A stretch of 64,000 nt of DNA from Chrysemys picta bellii (GCF_011386835.1 NC_088800.1:83268981-83332980), one strand, 5' to 3'. Shown: positions 1-12,981, counted from the stretch's first letter. Made by a program: numbers and translations. The notes: generated by a model from the sequence alone, not told the origin.

Positions 1-519
1 GTAAGCAAAGTCCAAATCTTGACTTGCCTCTGTTCCTTCCATTGTCCCCCTTGCATTCTCTTCGAGCCAGTGCCTCCTTTGAGCTAAGGCTCTCAGTTGT
101 GCCAACTCATGCTGAATTGGGAGGTAGCTTTTGTCATGCAGATAGTGGCCTGCTAGGCGCTGAGATAACACTATTAAATGTGTGCCACTGGGATCTCTAC
201 AGCACACTGTAGGTAAAAAGGAGAAAAAAACCCAGGAGGCTGGGTTCTGTGTGCCCTTGGCTTTCTACTTTCACTCTCAGTCCAAGATTATTGCACTGTC
301 TTTCCGTGAAGATAAATAAATCCAGCTCTCCCGTGCAGCTACGTAGTTTTGCATCCTTCAGGAGGAGCTAGAGAGACACAAGTAACAGGAATATTATAAG
401 CTGTCTTTTCGGTGAACGGTCTCAATGCTTGATGTATTTTGCAAACCGTGGTTGCTGCCCTGAACTCCTTGCTCAGGCAAAAAATGCACACATCAGCCTC
501 CAGGTTCACGACCCCTACC

Positions 520-665
520 GCTGATTCAAAGATTCGAAGGTCTGAAGTCCCTTCTGGTCATCTAGGCTGACCTCCTGCATTACACCAGCCAGAGACCTTC
601 ACCTGCAGCGGACAGAATTATTCTGCCCTATTATGTAAATCAACATCATCAAGCCTGATAGAGAT
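520..665 (-). mobile_element. CR1-type LINE 3' end, antisense, diverged
   Basis: Reads as the reverse complement of the CR1 tail (TCTGGTCATCTAGGCTGACCTCC, then a TATAACACAGG-like segment) with considerable decay. Confidence 0.5.
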
Positions 666-1092
666 GTGGCCACCTCTGGGGTGGAAGTGGTGAGTCTTCA
701 ACAGCACGTAGCAATGGCTATACAGGTCAGGGGCCTGCGTCCCCTCTCACTTGCACTGGGTTAAATCCATTTACACACCACTGAAGGCAATGAGTGAGAG
801 GAGAATCAGCCCCCAGCAACGAAAATGAAGACTACATAATAAAGTATCCAGAGTTTTCACTGGACAGATTTTTAATGTGTCTATAAACAGCCAGGGCTTT
901 GTCTGCATTTTCAGGTCCTTGCACCTAGTAGAGTCATTTACTCCAATGTAAAGTGGGTATAAAATGCTCCCATGTGGATGGAGGTTTCACGCTCACTATA
1001 CACCAGGGTAGGTGACTATCCAAGGGGCAAGAGAGTGCCTCTCATAGACCACAATGCCTACAGTCATCATGGAGCATCGACTCAGTGCTAAC

Positions 1093-1680
1093 TTAGGGCA
1101 GGTCTACACTTAAAATGCTGCATCGGCGCAGCTGCGCTGCTGGAGCGCTTAAGTGAAAATGCTCTTAGGCCGCCGGGAGAGACCTTTCCCATCCGCGTAG
1201 TAAAGCCACCTCTCCAAGCGGCAGTAGCTATGTCAACGGGAGAAGCCCTCCATTGACCTAGCGTTGTCTACGCCGGGGGTTAGGTTGGTATAACTCTGTT
1301 GCTCAGGAGTGTGGCTTTTCACACCCCCGAGTGACACAGTTATACCGATATAAGCTGTCGTGTAGAACAGACCATAGAAAGAAGAGCCCAACTGAGGCCT
1401 GTTTTCCACTGGAAAATGGGATTGGTTTAACGATCGTGGTCCGGGGTGTGAAAAATCCACACCTGTGAGCAATGTAATGAAGCCGACCTATGGCCCTGTT
1501 TAGACGGCGCTAGATCGACAGAAGAATTCTTCCATTGACCGAGCTACCGCCTCTTGGGGAGATGGATTACCTACGCCAGTGAGAGAATCCCTCCCATCGG
1601 CATTGGTAGTGTCTACACTGAAGCACTACAGCGGTGTAGCTGTGCCGCTAAAGTGTTTTAAGTGTGGACAAGCCCTCTCC
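1093..1680. mobile_element. Two adjacent hAT-like MITE copies (GTCTACACT family)
   Basis: The first copy (about 1093-1378) starts GGGCAGGTCTACACTT and ends GTGTAGAACAGACC. The second (about 1410-1678) carries the same internal blocks (TCCACACC, GAATTCTTCCATTGACC, GGATTACCTACG) and ends GTGTGGACAAGCCCT. Related copies lie at about 2326, 6588, 38609, 49275 and 49600. None encodes a transposase. Exact TSDs could not be fixed by eye for these two. Confidence 0.6.
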
Positions 1681-1974
1681 AAATCAGTAACGCCAACCTG
1701 TGGTTTTTCTTGTCCCCTGTTCAGGTCCTGATGGGGTCCAACCCTGCTCACCCTTAAGATGTGATTTAATGTTGTCTGAACTAAGATCTTTTGAGATCAC
1801 CCAGCCTGGTGCTGATATGACAGGAGTAGAAAAAGCCAGGTTGGACCCAGGAGTGGACGGCTTAGAACCGAGATGCAACCACGTGAGAGAAATTAGGGGC
1901 AGTGGGCAGAAGTAAAAATGCATCAATCCTGCAGTCGTATCAAGAGGGACAATAATAGTGTAACACAAACCGAT

Positions 1975-2222
1975 GGCTGGAATTTGAAGCTAGAATTCAG
2001 TCTAGAAACAAGGTGTGACTCCTTAGGTGAGGATAATTAACCATTGAAACTATTTACCAAGAGTCATGGTGGATTCTCCATCCGCGACAATTCTTAAATC
2101 AAGATGGGATATTTTTCTAAAAGTTCTGCTCTAGGAATTCTTTTGAGGCAGTTCTCTGACCTGTTACACAAGGTCAGACTGGCGGATCATAATTGTCCCT
2201 TCCAGCCTTGGAATCTCTGAAT
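1975..2222 (+). mobile_element. CR1-type LINE, 3' end fragment
   Basis: Contains the decayed end of ORF2 (the region corresponding to NHWNNLPR...VVDSPS) followed by the family 3' end GGTCAGACTGGCGGATCAT...GTCCCTTCCAGCC, ending near TGGAATCTCTGA. The same 3' tail ends several other copies in this window. It is 5' truncated, as usual for CR1. Confidence 0.75.
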
Positions 2223-2325
2223 CGAGGTTATTAAGCGGCTGTCGGGGGGAATGTCCCCACACCTTCTTACTACTGTTGGACTATGGCTGTGAATTTCCCA
2301 CTAGAAAAAGGTGAGACACTCAGGG

Positions 2326-2504
2326 CTAGCCTACACTAGAAGCGCTACAGCTGTACCAGTGCAGGTGTGGTGAAGACACTCTATACCGATGGGCGAGAGC
2401 TCTCCTTAGGTTTAGCTCTCACTTAGGTTGGTGTAACTTACGTTGTTCAGGGGAGTGGCTTATTCACACCCCTGAGCGACATAAGTGGTAGTGTGTACAA
2501 GCCC
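2326..2504. mobile_element. hAT-like MITE, GTCTACACT family
   Basis: Ends are imperfect inverted repeats: GGGCTAGCCTACACTAG on the left and GTGTGTACAAGCCC on the right. Internal motifs TTAGGTTGGTGTAAC and TTCACACCCCTGAGCGAC are shared with the other copies. Confidence 0.6.
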
Positions 2505-5284
2505 TCAGTGAAAAGATCCTCAGCTTGCTGAGGTGTCGGCTGAATCACTATGAGGGAGGTCGAATAAAGAACCCCTCCCCTTTCTATAATCCTGGTCACG
2601 GGCCTGAGAAGCTTTCACATGGCAGCTAATGGAGCGTTTGGCAAACAAAGCTGAGAACCAAGATCTGAGGCAGCAGACCAAGGGAGAGGGGGGAAAACCC
2701 TCCACGAGCACTGAAAAATAGCATCTTTTGACTACTGGCAGTCAGTAGACACTAATACACTCATTTAGCTTTAAATGAGGAGCCCTGCTTTGTTACCCAA
2801 GAAAAATACACAGGCTAATAACTTTTTTAAAACCTGCTCTAAATATAACAGCAGAGCTGTAATGTAGAAGAGAGAAAATTATGGAAATGAGGGTTATCGG
2901 CTGATCAGAATAACAAGTGAACTTGATCTGGAATGGGGCAGCCATCCTTGGTAATGAGGATTATTTACACATGATTTCCCTTGCAAATCAGTCGCATGTT
3001 CCCAGAGTCACCAGCCCACAGTGAGACACTCGGTGCAGGGAGACATGCCTGTGTCTACAGCAGCAGACTTGCGCTAAACATTTGCATTAATGCAAAGTCC
3101 ATATAACCCACTGGAGGCCTTGCCAAGTGTCAGACTTGAACAATAAGACAATGGCTGTAGGGTTGGGGGGGTCCCCTTTGTCCTTTTAAGAGACATAGTT
3201 TAATTCTTAATAGCCACATTGTGCATGTAAACCAGCCCCGTTCTAAGAGGTGCAATGTGATCTATAGGTGAGCTGAGATTAAAACATTTTTTGACATTAA
3301 TGTGCATGGCTATTTCTTCTCATTATGGGGCTGTATGTATGTTCTGTATCCTAGGATATCGCTTGCCAATGGGCTTGAAATCCACCACAGCAAGACCTGA
3401 ATCTTAACCAGCTAGTCCGGCAGTTCTCAACCAGGAGTCTGTATACCCCTGGGGGTACGCAGAGGTCTTCCAGGCGTGGGGTGGGGGAGGGGAGGCATGC
3501 AGCTTGTCACAAGTTTGCATTATGGGTTTGCTTCAGCACAGCCTGTGTTGGGGTGAGATGTCCTGTTGTCTCCCTGTCCCAAAGTTTCCTGAGTCCGAGA
3601 AACATGTCCCCAGAGGATATGCAGAAGGGGAAGATTAGGTTTGGGTTTGCCTGGCCTTGAGGCCATCAGCACAGCCTGACTTCAGAATGATCCACATTTG
3701 CTCACCCCTAAGCTCTATTCACTGTATTCTAGCAAAGAAATTATTAATTTAGAAGCTCATTCATCTATGAACGATTCCTCTTAAATTTGGGGGCTGTTTT
3801 GATCCAGGGTTTTGGATCGACTGTAATAAAGATAGCTGCTATCCATAGAGCCCACGATCAGAGCAAAGGGACTTGATGTCAGGACTCCTTAGGTCAAAAT
3901 TCTGCTCTCATTTACTCTGGTGTAAATCTGGAGTAATTTCACTGTCAGTAGAGCCACTCCAGATCTACACTGCTATAAATGAGGACCAGATTTGGTCTAA
4001 GATGTCGTCTTACAACTTTCCTTATATAAACTGCTCTTATTTTTCCCGCTGACTAAATGCCAGATTAATGCAAGCCACACTGTTGTGTTACTTTCATGTG
4101 TTTTCTGGTCTGCAAATAGCCAACATGTAGCTTGCACCACTGTTTATGTCAATGCTTACTTTGGCCCAGAGACATCCATGCAGCTGAAGTCAATGAGCTC
4201 AATTCTGCTGTCAGTTGCACTGGTGCAAAACCCAGAGTCATTACATTATCACACCAGGTGTGAACTTGGCTTTTTATGTAGAATCAGCAAGTTCTGCTCA
4301 GATGGGAATGTTTAGCCATGGAGACCGTAAACAACAGCAGCTTAAAGGGAGAAGTGCCAGATACTCCATGCTTTTAGTGCTCAGATACTACACTGATAGC
4401 AGGATAAAACCTTATGATTAGATAGAAGCCCTGCCAGAAAAAAATGGCACATTTCAGCTCTGTCAGCCCCACCAACTGAACCGATCCTCCATGACCCAGC
4501 CAGCAACATCAGGTGCTGCAAAGGACCCAGAGTTGTCTGAGTCCAAGTAATGCTGATCTCTGTGCAGCTGGGAGGGGATTTCCCATCAGTTCCAACACAG
4601 CTGCTTAAAAAACTCTTCCACTAAGTGAGCTAATATTTCATGAATAAATTGAAGTGGTCAAGTCCCCTTTTGTACAGAAAGCACGGTTGCCTGCTGTGTA
4701 ACCTCCTCAATACTTTCCAAAATCTAAATAACATCATGGTCTCTCTCTCTGCATAACAGTCGGATTTGGTTATTTGATTTTTTTTTTTTAATTTAATGCA
4801 AATGATCCTCTGTTCTGTGTTATTATGTAAAAGAGCCAACTGAAATGTTAATGAGGGAGCCCAGAAGTATGCATATATTAACCACAGCAATGTAGCTTTA
4901 CACCTATCGAGGCTGCACTAAATTAAACTTCTAATATGAGGGACAGGTGCCATGTTGGTAAAAATCGTATGCCAGACCCTCAATTAACTCTGCAACTTCT
5001 GTGTAGATTAGTGATAGGGAGGCTTGTTAATACATAGGATTCAAATACAGAGCTCGGGGAGGTCGTTAGGTACTCAGCCAGAGAACAAACTGATACTTTC
5101 AATCAGAATGGCCTTTATTTGAGATTTAACAGAACTGGTTTCCCCCGGCATAATGGGAAATCATATGGCTATGGTCTTGTCTTCACTGCAGAATTAATCT
5201 GATTTATAACTTGAGTTTAGAAGAGTAGTGGACCTGGAATGCACCAGCACAGCAGTCCAATACTTTTGCCACATGGAGGACACA

Positions 5285-5525
5285 TAGGGTTGCCAATGGG
5301 CTAATCACACAAACCCACACACAGGCTCTGCCCCTGCCCTGTCCCTTCTCTGAGGCCCTGCCCCACTCTCTCCTTCACCCCCTCCCTCCACCGCTCGCTC
5401 TCCCTCACTCACTTTCACCGGGCCAGGGGTTGGGGTGCGGGAGGGGGTACGGGTGCAAGCTTTGAGAGAGAGTTTGGGTGCTGGAGGGGGTCAGGGCTTG
5501 GGCCGGGGGTTGGGGTGATATGTAA
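5285..5525. repeat. GC-rich interspersed repeat (GGGTTGCCAA family)
   Basis: Begins AGGGTTGCCAATGGGCTAAT, followed by CCCTGCCC- and CTCGCTCTCCCTCACTCAC-rich DNA and then GGGGTTGGGGTGCGGGAGG units. Composition and the TCACTTTCACCGGGCC block suggest a decayed DNA-transposon-type repeat. The family name is not known to me. Confidence 0.45.
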
Positions 5526-6587
5526 GCTGCACTAGCCCAGCATTGGCCACAGGAGGCGCTGTGCCTCAGAGACACTCCACTGAATCACAAGTTCTCTCCT
5601 GCCTTCTTTTTTGGTCCTGAGGGTAGTAATGTATTGCTGGATCCCATACCTTACCTCCGCCCGTCCTCCTGCCCCAGGAGGGAATATGCAGAGGATTAGC
5701 CCTGCTTACTCATCCCTGCCTGGACCCAAGATGCAGATAGCCTGACTGGGACACAAGATGAGGGAGAGGAGATTGGGTCTGACTCCCAATCTTGCTCCCC
5801 TGTGTGAGTGAATTGTCAAAGTGGGATTAAGTTATAGGCACTGTAGGTCCATGCCGAGGGCCCCGACTTCTGGAGTCGTGTGAATACATAAGAATCCCAG
5901 CTTTCATTTGAGATGAGAAGTATGTTTCTAGCCCTCACTGTGCGACAAAAATCTTGAAAATGTGATCGCAATGTGACCAACACAGTGGTGTCTGCCTGAG
6001 TCTGCAGACAGGCCTAGAATACCAGCTGTGAAATGGGAGAATCTCAATGGGGTGTTAACTCCAAGACCCCCCGACTCTGTGCATCCTGCCAATACTAACC
6101 CAGCAGAGGTCTCTGTGTGTGGCGTAGGGAAAGTGTACAGCAGACCCAGCCAAACAGATATGCACCATCAGCTGAGATAAGTACTGGGGACCCGCTGCTC
6201 ACAAGGGATGGGGGGGACCCCTTCTGCTGCTGCTCCTGGGGAGAGCAGGGGAACCCATGCATCTGCCTCTCTGGGGTGGGAGAAGTCATTCCTTCCACCA
6301 CCATTCGTTGGGGTATGGAGCCAAAGTGTGAAGGCAAGGCCCTGGGAGTGGAGCTACAGGGAGCCCCAGGGACGTGGTGTACTTAGGGCCCCAGTTTGTC
6401 TCTGGCCTGATGCATTGTCTGAGTCACAATCTAGCCCTTAGTTACAGTTACTAACACTAAAGGTTAATACTGTGGCCTGGTCCCCATCTGCTGTGGGTCA
6501 CTATACCTGATGTCATGCACTAGCAGAGGAGAGGGGATTTCTGCAAAGGGTTTAGAATGTCATAGGCCTTGTCTCCCCACAGAGGCC

Positions 6588-6915
6588 TGGTCTACACTAA
6601 ATGGTTAGGTTGACGCAGGTACGTCAAGCAGGGGTGTGGAAAAAATCCACACCCCTGCGCAACATGGGGTTGGACTAGATGACCTCTTGAGGTCCCTTCC
6701 AACTCTGATATTCTATGAACATAGTTAAGCTGACCTAACCCCCAGTGTAGACAGCCCTAGGTCAACAGAATAATTCTTCCTCCAGGCTAGCTACTACCTC
6801 TCGGGGAGTTGGATTACCTACAATGATGGGAGAACCCCTCCTGTCTGTTATGGGAGTGTCTATGCTGAAGTGCTACAGCTGTGCCTCTGGAGCAGTTCGA
6901 GTGTAGACGAGCCCA
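6588..6915. mobile_element. hAT-like MITE interrupted by a CR1 tail
   Basis: Left end GCCTGGTCTACACTAAATGG and right end GTGTAGACGAGCCC mark a GTCTACACT-family MITE. It contains TCCACACCCCTGCGCAAC and GACCTAACCCCCAGTGTAGAC blocks. A 52-bp CR1 tail was inserted later at 6666-6717. Confidence 0.65.
6666..6717 (+). mobile_element. Extremely 5'-truncated CR1 insertion with 5-bp TSD
   Basis: Only the CR1 3' tail is present (GGTTGGACTAGATGACCTC through TTCTATG). It is flanked by AACAT at 6661-6665 and 6718-6722. Removing one copy restores the host MITE sequence GCGCAACATAGTTAAGC, which confirms a retrotransposition event. Confidence 0.8.
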
Positions 6916-7067
6916 GCTTGCACCGGTTTAGTGGCACAGACCCCTGTGTGGACACTCTCATTTCAGTCTCAGTTAAACTCATTTAGACACAGGTTTAAGG
7001 CAAACCACAAATAGGCCACTCCAAACTGGGTTTGAATCAAAATCAGAGGGTCGGCACAGCCTTTTGG

Positions 7068-7505
7068 GGTATATCTGCACTAGGAAATAGGGTTTGTTTG
7101 TACCATGTGTTGGCTAATATGAGGTGAAATCCTCATGCGAAGGCAGATGATGATTTCATACTTAGTGTAACCCACTGGTCAGTGTGTGTGTTACAGGTTC
7201 CCCTTTGTGTTGATCCACAGAAGATGGGGGCGGTAAAGCTAGGGGCTATGGTTCTTCAGCTCAGGTTGCAGCAGCTCATGCTTTTAGCTCAGGCGGTCCT
7301 TGGTTCGATCCCTGGTTTGTTGGCCAAGAGGTCAGCCGTCACATGTGCAGGTTGAGGCAAAGACTATGAGGGAGAGGCTAGGGTTTATCTCAACCTACTA
7401 ACATGTTAAAACAACAAACTGCCTTGTCTTCACTAGGATTTTACCTCCTGTTAGCTAACACATGGCAAGAAAACACCTTTTTTTCCTAGTGAAGATGAGG
7501 CCTTG
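7068..7505. mobile_element. Inverted-repeat MITE containing a tRNA-like SINE
   Basis: Left arm GGTATATCTGCACTAGG...CCATGTGTTGGCTAA pairs imperfectly with right arm TTAGCTAACACATGG...CCTAGTGAAGATGAGG over about 50 bp. The centre holds a tRNA-like segment (7250-7325). Confidence 0.55.
7250..7325 (+). mobile_element. tRNA-derived SINE head
   Basis: A perfect pol III B box (GGTTCGATCCC, 7302-7312) lies about 40 nt downstream of an A-box-like CAGCTCAGGTTG. It is not a tRNA gene: the acceptor and anticodon stems do not form and the flanks are repeat DNA. Confidence 0.55.
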
Positions 7506-9599
7506 CTGTTGGTTTAAAACTGCACCTTGAGAAGCCCAGACAGAGTATTTGAATTACATGTACCAGAATGTTGCCTAATACAAGAAGATGGGGTGGGATG
7601 ACCTAGTCACTGAAGACCCTGGTAGGCGGGATGCAAAAAAAAAAACATTTTTTTTTGACTCAGCAGACCCCTGAGGGCTCCACTGAGGTCCCGCATACTT
7701 CAAGTGCTGAAGGAAAGAAAATCTTCCTCCTTAACACTGTTCTCATTCACTGCCCAGCACTGTTATTGCTTTTCTCTAAGGCGTTGCACAGGACTTGTTC
7801 CCAGGTGGAAAAACTGCTATGCGAATAATATGACCAATCAGAGCTTTATGTTCTACTTTCCAGAAGGATTTTCAAAGGTTTTCATTCAGACAACTCCTTT
7901 GAATTGGAGAAACTTCATAAAATAGCCTGAAGGCCTGGAAGGTCGCAGCTGCCTTGAATCATTTCTAATTCATCCTACATTTAACACGGATAGTATGTAT
8001 TGTTTAGAAGCACAAGTAAAGCTCCCATGAGGGTAACACAAGTGCTATTTGGTAGACAGAGGTCCATAAAGTTCTAACTTATAACTGGATCTTGGGTTTT
8101 TCTTGGTCCTGGTTCGTTTCTCAACATGCTGGAGATTTGGGGACATTCGGATCCAAACTTCGTGGGTTGGGCCCATCTCAAGATATAATTAAATGTAGCC
8201 ATTAAAAAAATTATGAACTCACTGAAATGTCAGGAATCTGAAGGTGAAATCCTGGCCCCACTGCAGTCAATGGGAGTTACACCATTAACTTCACTAGAGG
8301 CGGGATTTCACCCTGAATTATCTGAGAGCTCAACATTTAAAGCTTCGGTTTAATAGTTAAATGGAAAGTGGAAACTAATTATCAATGGTCATATCTGAGA
8401 ACTGTGCCAGTAACATGGGGCCTGATCCAAAACCTATTGAAATCAATGGAAAGGCTCAATGAAGAGAACATTGATTGCAGCAGACGTATAATATGGAATT
8501 ACAGAAGGTTTTTAAAAAATTGGATATTCAAAATTTCAGCAAAAATATTTGCAACAAAATGTGCAGTTGTTTCTGACCTGCTAATCAAGTGGTTGAAACG
8601 TTTGAAAAATACGCAATTCCAACAAAATATTTCCCCAAAGTTTCTTATAATTTTGGCCACTGCAAATGGAATGAAAGGCACAGAACAAATCAAACCACCT
8701 CTGACTAATGAAAGTCACTTCTGCTGTGGGACTGAACTATATTAGTTACTTTTAACAAACTCACCTTTTCGCTCAGAAGAGGAAGATCATTTTGATCAAT
8801 GCAATTCCTCTGAGGCAAAGCCAGATACAAAAGCATTTTCGGGGGGTTCAGCGAGAGGGCTGCCCTGAGTCTTTTCTGCATGGTCCAGGAATAACGCACA
8901 AACATCCACTACTAGAATGTTCTTTTAATTAAAAAAATAAACATGCTTCCCTAAGGGGATTTTGTGTGGGTTTATGTTTCTTTTTTTAGGATACATTTTT
9001 AACCCCTTGGTAGCCCATAATCCTCCTAGAGCCGGACACACACCAACTTTAGGGAAGTTTAGATTCTGGATCTGAATTTCTCACCTCATTTCACCTCTCT
9101 AATGGACTAACCCACCTTCCCCCCAGATTTCAGTTCTTCCTGATGTTTGGAATCCAAACTTCCCCCAATCTGAAATTCATGACATGGGCACAGCTTCACT
9201 CCAATCTACAGAACTACTTTTCCTCATTTGTAGTGCCAGATTCTCAACTGAGTCCCGACCCCTCTGTGCCTCCTGGCATAGGGGACATGTTGGGGGAAAG
9301 ATAGGTGTTAAGGGGGGTTATTCCCAGGAGTCTCTGGGTGGCTTAGGGACTGATAATGGGCTACAAAACCTTTCACCTGTGGGTTGCTGTCTTAAATCCA
9401 CCCCAGTCTAGTTGTGATAGAAACCCCTTTACCAAGAACAGCCTGCTCAGTAAGAAATGGGTGGGTTGGTCTCAGTTCAATCCTTAATAGACAAGTTGTC
9501 ATGTCACAGTAACTAAAGACATACTAGTCTCTCTTCTTGGCAGACACAACACAGTGGCCAATGGTGTATAGAAACCAAACTCCCCGCTCCGTTCCTAAA

Positions 9600-9735
9600 G
9601 GTGGCCAGATCAGGGCTATGACACACTGGTCTAAATCCGGTTGTTGGGTTTCATGTGCTGGTGTTGGTGGCCTGTGATGTACAGAAGGTCAGACCACATG
9701 ATCTGGTGGTCCCTTCCAGCCTTAAACTCTATGAC
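9600..9735 (+). mobile_element. CR1/SINE 3' tail
   Basis: Ends with AGAAGGTCAGACCACATGAT, then GTGGTCCCTTCCAGCC and CTCTATGA, the shared 3' tail of CR1 and of CR1-mobilized SINEs. The body is too decayed to classify. Confidence 0.55.
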
Positions 9736-10767
9736 CAAGAAGGTGTGAGGAAGCAACCAATACTGGTGCTTGGGAATGTACCTGTTCCCTGGACAGAGAA
9801 TTTTGGTTTCCCAGGGCTGTCATACTAGCTGCCATCATGAGCACTGACTTAGAAATGCAAGAACAACCGAATGGGCTCTGTAAATTACATAACACATTGG
9901 GGGGGGGGTACGTCCTTCATTTTGCATGTTTGTTTCAGTGTTGCAAGGGATGGATGGGTCTCAAAAATCACAAAGAAATGTTCTGTAATTTATGGACAGC
10001 CTCAAATGGGGTTCTGCTGCTCGCTTGTGAGAGTTGCTCACCCCCACGCCCCCCCACGCCCCCCGTCCAACCCAGAAGTGTGCTCTGTTGGCTTTTGAAA
10101 TGGAATTCCGTTGCAAGGAATTTTAGGTTAATAACGGCTTTTCCATATGTCTCCTTATCAGCTTCAGCATGACCTGTGGAGCACAAATGGCTGAATTTTC
10201 TCTTCTTTCAGACTGTTAAGAAGCTGAAGTCTCAAGGGGATCGTTGCAATTTCCAGTGGAACCAGCTACCTTTCCCCACGCTTTTTGTTTTTTGACACGC
10301 CGGTAGTTTCCAGAACCAAGAGTGCTACTAACTACTTCTTAAACTATTATCTCAGAAAATGCGAGGGGGTTTATTCTATTAAGACTGGCATTTTTTTAAA
10401 GAGTCCCATTTTTCTTTTCACTTTTAGCTAAAAAGTTTCAGATTGCAGCTCATCCATCTTACTGACATCCAAATACCCCTCCCCCACAAAAATACAAGAA
10501 CAAATATCAGTAACCCACAGCTATGTTATTGGTAAAAGGAAGAGATAAGTTTAACAATGGGCCAGATCCTCCGCTGGTATAAATCAGTAGAACTCTACTG
10601 AAATCAGTGAAGGGACGCAATGGAATGATCTCAGATTCCTGTTGCTCTCTGGGGCATTGCTTCTTGCTTCTCTCTCTCTCCCTCCAGGTTTGTCGCTGAC
10701 GGTGTGTTAGCCAGGCCTGGCATAGTTTCCTCTGCAGTGACACTGCCATGGAACTCTGAAGCCAGGA

Positions 10768-10891
10768 TAGGGCGACCAGATAGCAAATGTGAAAAATCGG
10801 GTCAGGGGTTGGAGGGTAATAGGAGCCTATGTAAGAAAAAGACCCAAAAATCGGGACTGTCCCTATAAAATCGGGACATCTGTTCACCCTA
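10768..10891. mobile_element. 124-bp hAT MITE, TAGGGTGACCA family, with decayed 8-bp TSD
   Basis: Terminal repeats TAGGGCGACCA and TGTTCACCCTA. Flanks agccagga and aaccggga agree at 6 of 8 bases, both differences being transitions. Internal TCGGGACTGTCCC and AAAAATCGGGAC motifs match the intact copy at 46301-46424, in the opposite orientation. Confidence 0.75.
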
Positions 10892-11194
10892 AACCGGGAT
10901 TATACTTGAAGGCCAGAAGGAAGAAACTGTTGCTACAGATCCAGACCTAGTTGATCAGGAAGACCATAAGGACCAAAAAAATTGGGCAGAACAGGGGGCT
11001 CTTAAATATCCATATCATTACATACTGTTTCCTATAATTATTCATGACGGATACACTTTCTGGAAGAAATGTATGAGTTTCACTTAGTGAGTCAACCAGC
11101 TTGACAAGAAGGCCTGGCACTTAAGTCCCCATAAAAGTACTTTTTAGACTTAGTTTCTAGCAGATGCTGCCATATGATGTGTAGGGAGCATGAT

Positions 11195-11480
11195 CTACAG
11201 TTAAGGCTCTGGACTAAAAGTCAGGAGATCTGGGTTGTATTCCCAGCTCTACTTCAGACTTCTCTGTGACCTTGGCACTTAAAGCCAGATCCAACTGAAG
11301 TCAGCGGAAATTTTTACTAGAGATTTCAATGACAATCGGATAAGGTTCTTAACAGCTCAGTGCCTCATGTTCTTCATCTATTACATGGGAATAACAATAT
11401 TTACCTACCTTCTCAGGAAGGTCTGAGGCTTAAATCAGTACTTTGAGATCCTCAGATGGCAAGCACCATGTAAGTGCAAA
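11195..11480 (+). mobile_element. MIR-like CORE-SINE
   Basis: Contains a tRNA-like head (GGACTAAAAGTCAGGAGATC, GTATTCCCAGCTC), a CTGTGACCTTGG core and a tail (TTCATCTATTACATGGGAATA) in the order seen in MIR-type SINEs. It is highly diverged. Confidence 0.5.
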
Positions 11481-12339
11481 GCACTCTTGAGTTATTACAT
11501 ATTTTGGAAGTTCAGAGTAGTTAATGTTACCCAAGGAAAACCACCTGAAGGCTAACAAAATCCAACAAAAACAACATAAGAAAGAAAGGTCTTAAATGTG
11601 TACATTGGCAATCAAAACCAAGTGTAGCCTGTATTGTAAGGATAGGAAGAAAGCTGTCAGAAATTGTTATCCTCAGTGAGCTTTTGAGGCGAGATCTGAA
11701 AATATGATCTCTATCTTGTGCAGATCTTTGGGTTACTATAAAGATGACAGCATTCCATTTTCAACATGCTCCAATGACTTACCAGTAGAACTGAATGATA
11801 CATCTTAATTAACATTGCTTTCCCCCCACCCCCCGCAACGTTCACACCGTCAACAGCCCAATGTTGCCATGAAACTCACATCAAATCTCATAATCAAATT
11901 TGTTGTCCTTTGCATTCATTCCTTATCTACATCTAATATACCTGGCATTTTGGGAAACTTTTATTTTTTTCTCCCCTCTGTGTATGTGGTTTTTATTATA
12001 ATTCATAGGCAATTCCTTGACAGCAACAACAACAACAAAATCTTGGCAGAAACTGACTTGAAGGAGCTCTGTTTGTGATGTTCAATGAACTTCCTAGCTA
12101 CCAATAATTCCAGTTGGCTGGATTTTCTTAAACGACATCCTCTCCTCTGCAGGGTGTGTAAGTGGTGAGCTCCCCACAGTTTACAGAGATCCAACTGGCT
12201 GCATAAGGCTGCCTTCCAATGGGTACTGCTTGGGAGGAGGGGGAGAGAAAGAAGTTTATTAGTTCTTTTTTCTCTTTTAAAGAAGTTGCTTCTCCCGAGT
12301 CTAAATATTTACTGCCATTTCTAGACAAAAAAATTAATA

Positions 12340-12745
12340 AAACTATTTGTTAAGCAAGATTCTGATTCCCAATTATTTTGCCTTTGCAACGTTTAAAAAA
12401 AAATCCAACTTTGTTTGTGCATTCTTACTGCAAACACAATGCCAACAATGGCTAAATAGACAGCATAATAAATAGCATCACAATGCTAACATAAAGGCCT
12501 TTCTGGTACTGCATACAAAATATAAACTGTGCCATTCCATTATTATTCTGCAGGCCTCGCTGAAACAGTGCAGTTGAAATTCCACCCCCAATGTGCATCT
12601 AATCAGCCATTCAGAACCTCTTAATGACTTGTCAGTTCTTTGCCCTGCCATTTTCTGTCCAATTAATTCTTTTATTGTGCACCGGATAAAGGAAGACAAA
12701 GGCCTTCCATGCAATAATGAATCATTAAAATTCAGCAGCTCCTCT
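12340..12745. promoter_or_regulatory. Candidate conserved non-coding element downstream of SOX8
   Basis: A 400-bp block without any recognized repeat, rich in transcription-factor-like words: AACAATGGC and GCCTTTGC (SOX type), GACAAAGGCC (SOX/TCF type), several TAAT/ATTA homeodomain cores and CCAATTAATTC. Balanced composition and absence of decay look like constrained sequence. Function and conservation are inference. Confidence 0.35.
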
Positions 12746-12980
12746 CTTGTGCTCTTGGCTTCTCACCAGTAACTCAGCCTGTTTTGCATTCGTTATGTGT
12801 GTGGTGGTTAAAATTCACTCTACCTCAAACAAGACCTTTCAAAAGACTTAACCCTTTCCAGGATGGAGAATTCAACTACCATATGGTAAATTTTTAAAAA
12901 ATTTAAAAAGGAGGGGGCAGACTGTGTGTGTGTGTGTGTAAGTTGCATGTATTAACGTCACATATCACAGTATCACATGC

Positions 12981-12981
12981 A

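Noticed and set aside
7290..7325. A tRNA gene suggested by a perfect B box
   Set aside because: No cloverleaf forms and it lies inside an inverted-repeat element; it is a SINE head.
8368..8745. A 125-codon open frame
   Set aside because: AT-rich, partly repeat-derived (CATTGAAATCAATGG-type), no protein similarity and no splice signals that would make it an exon.
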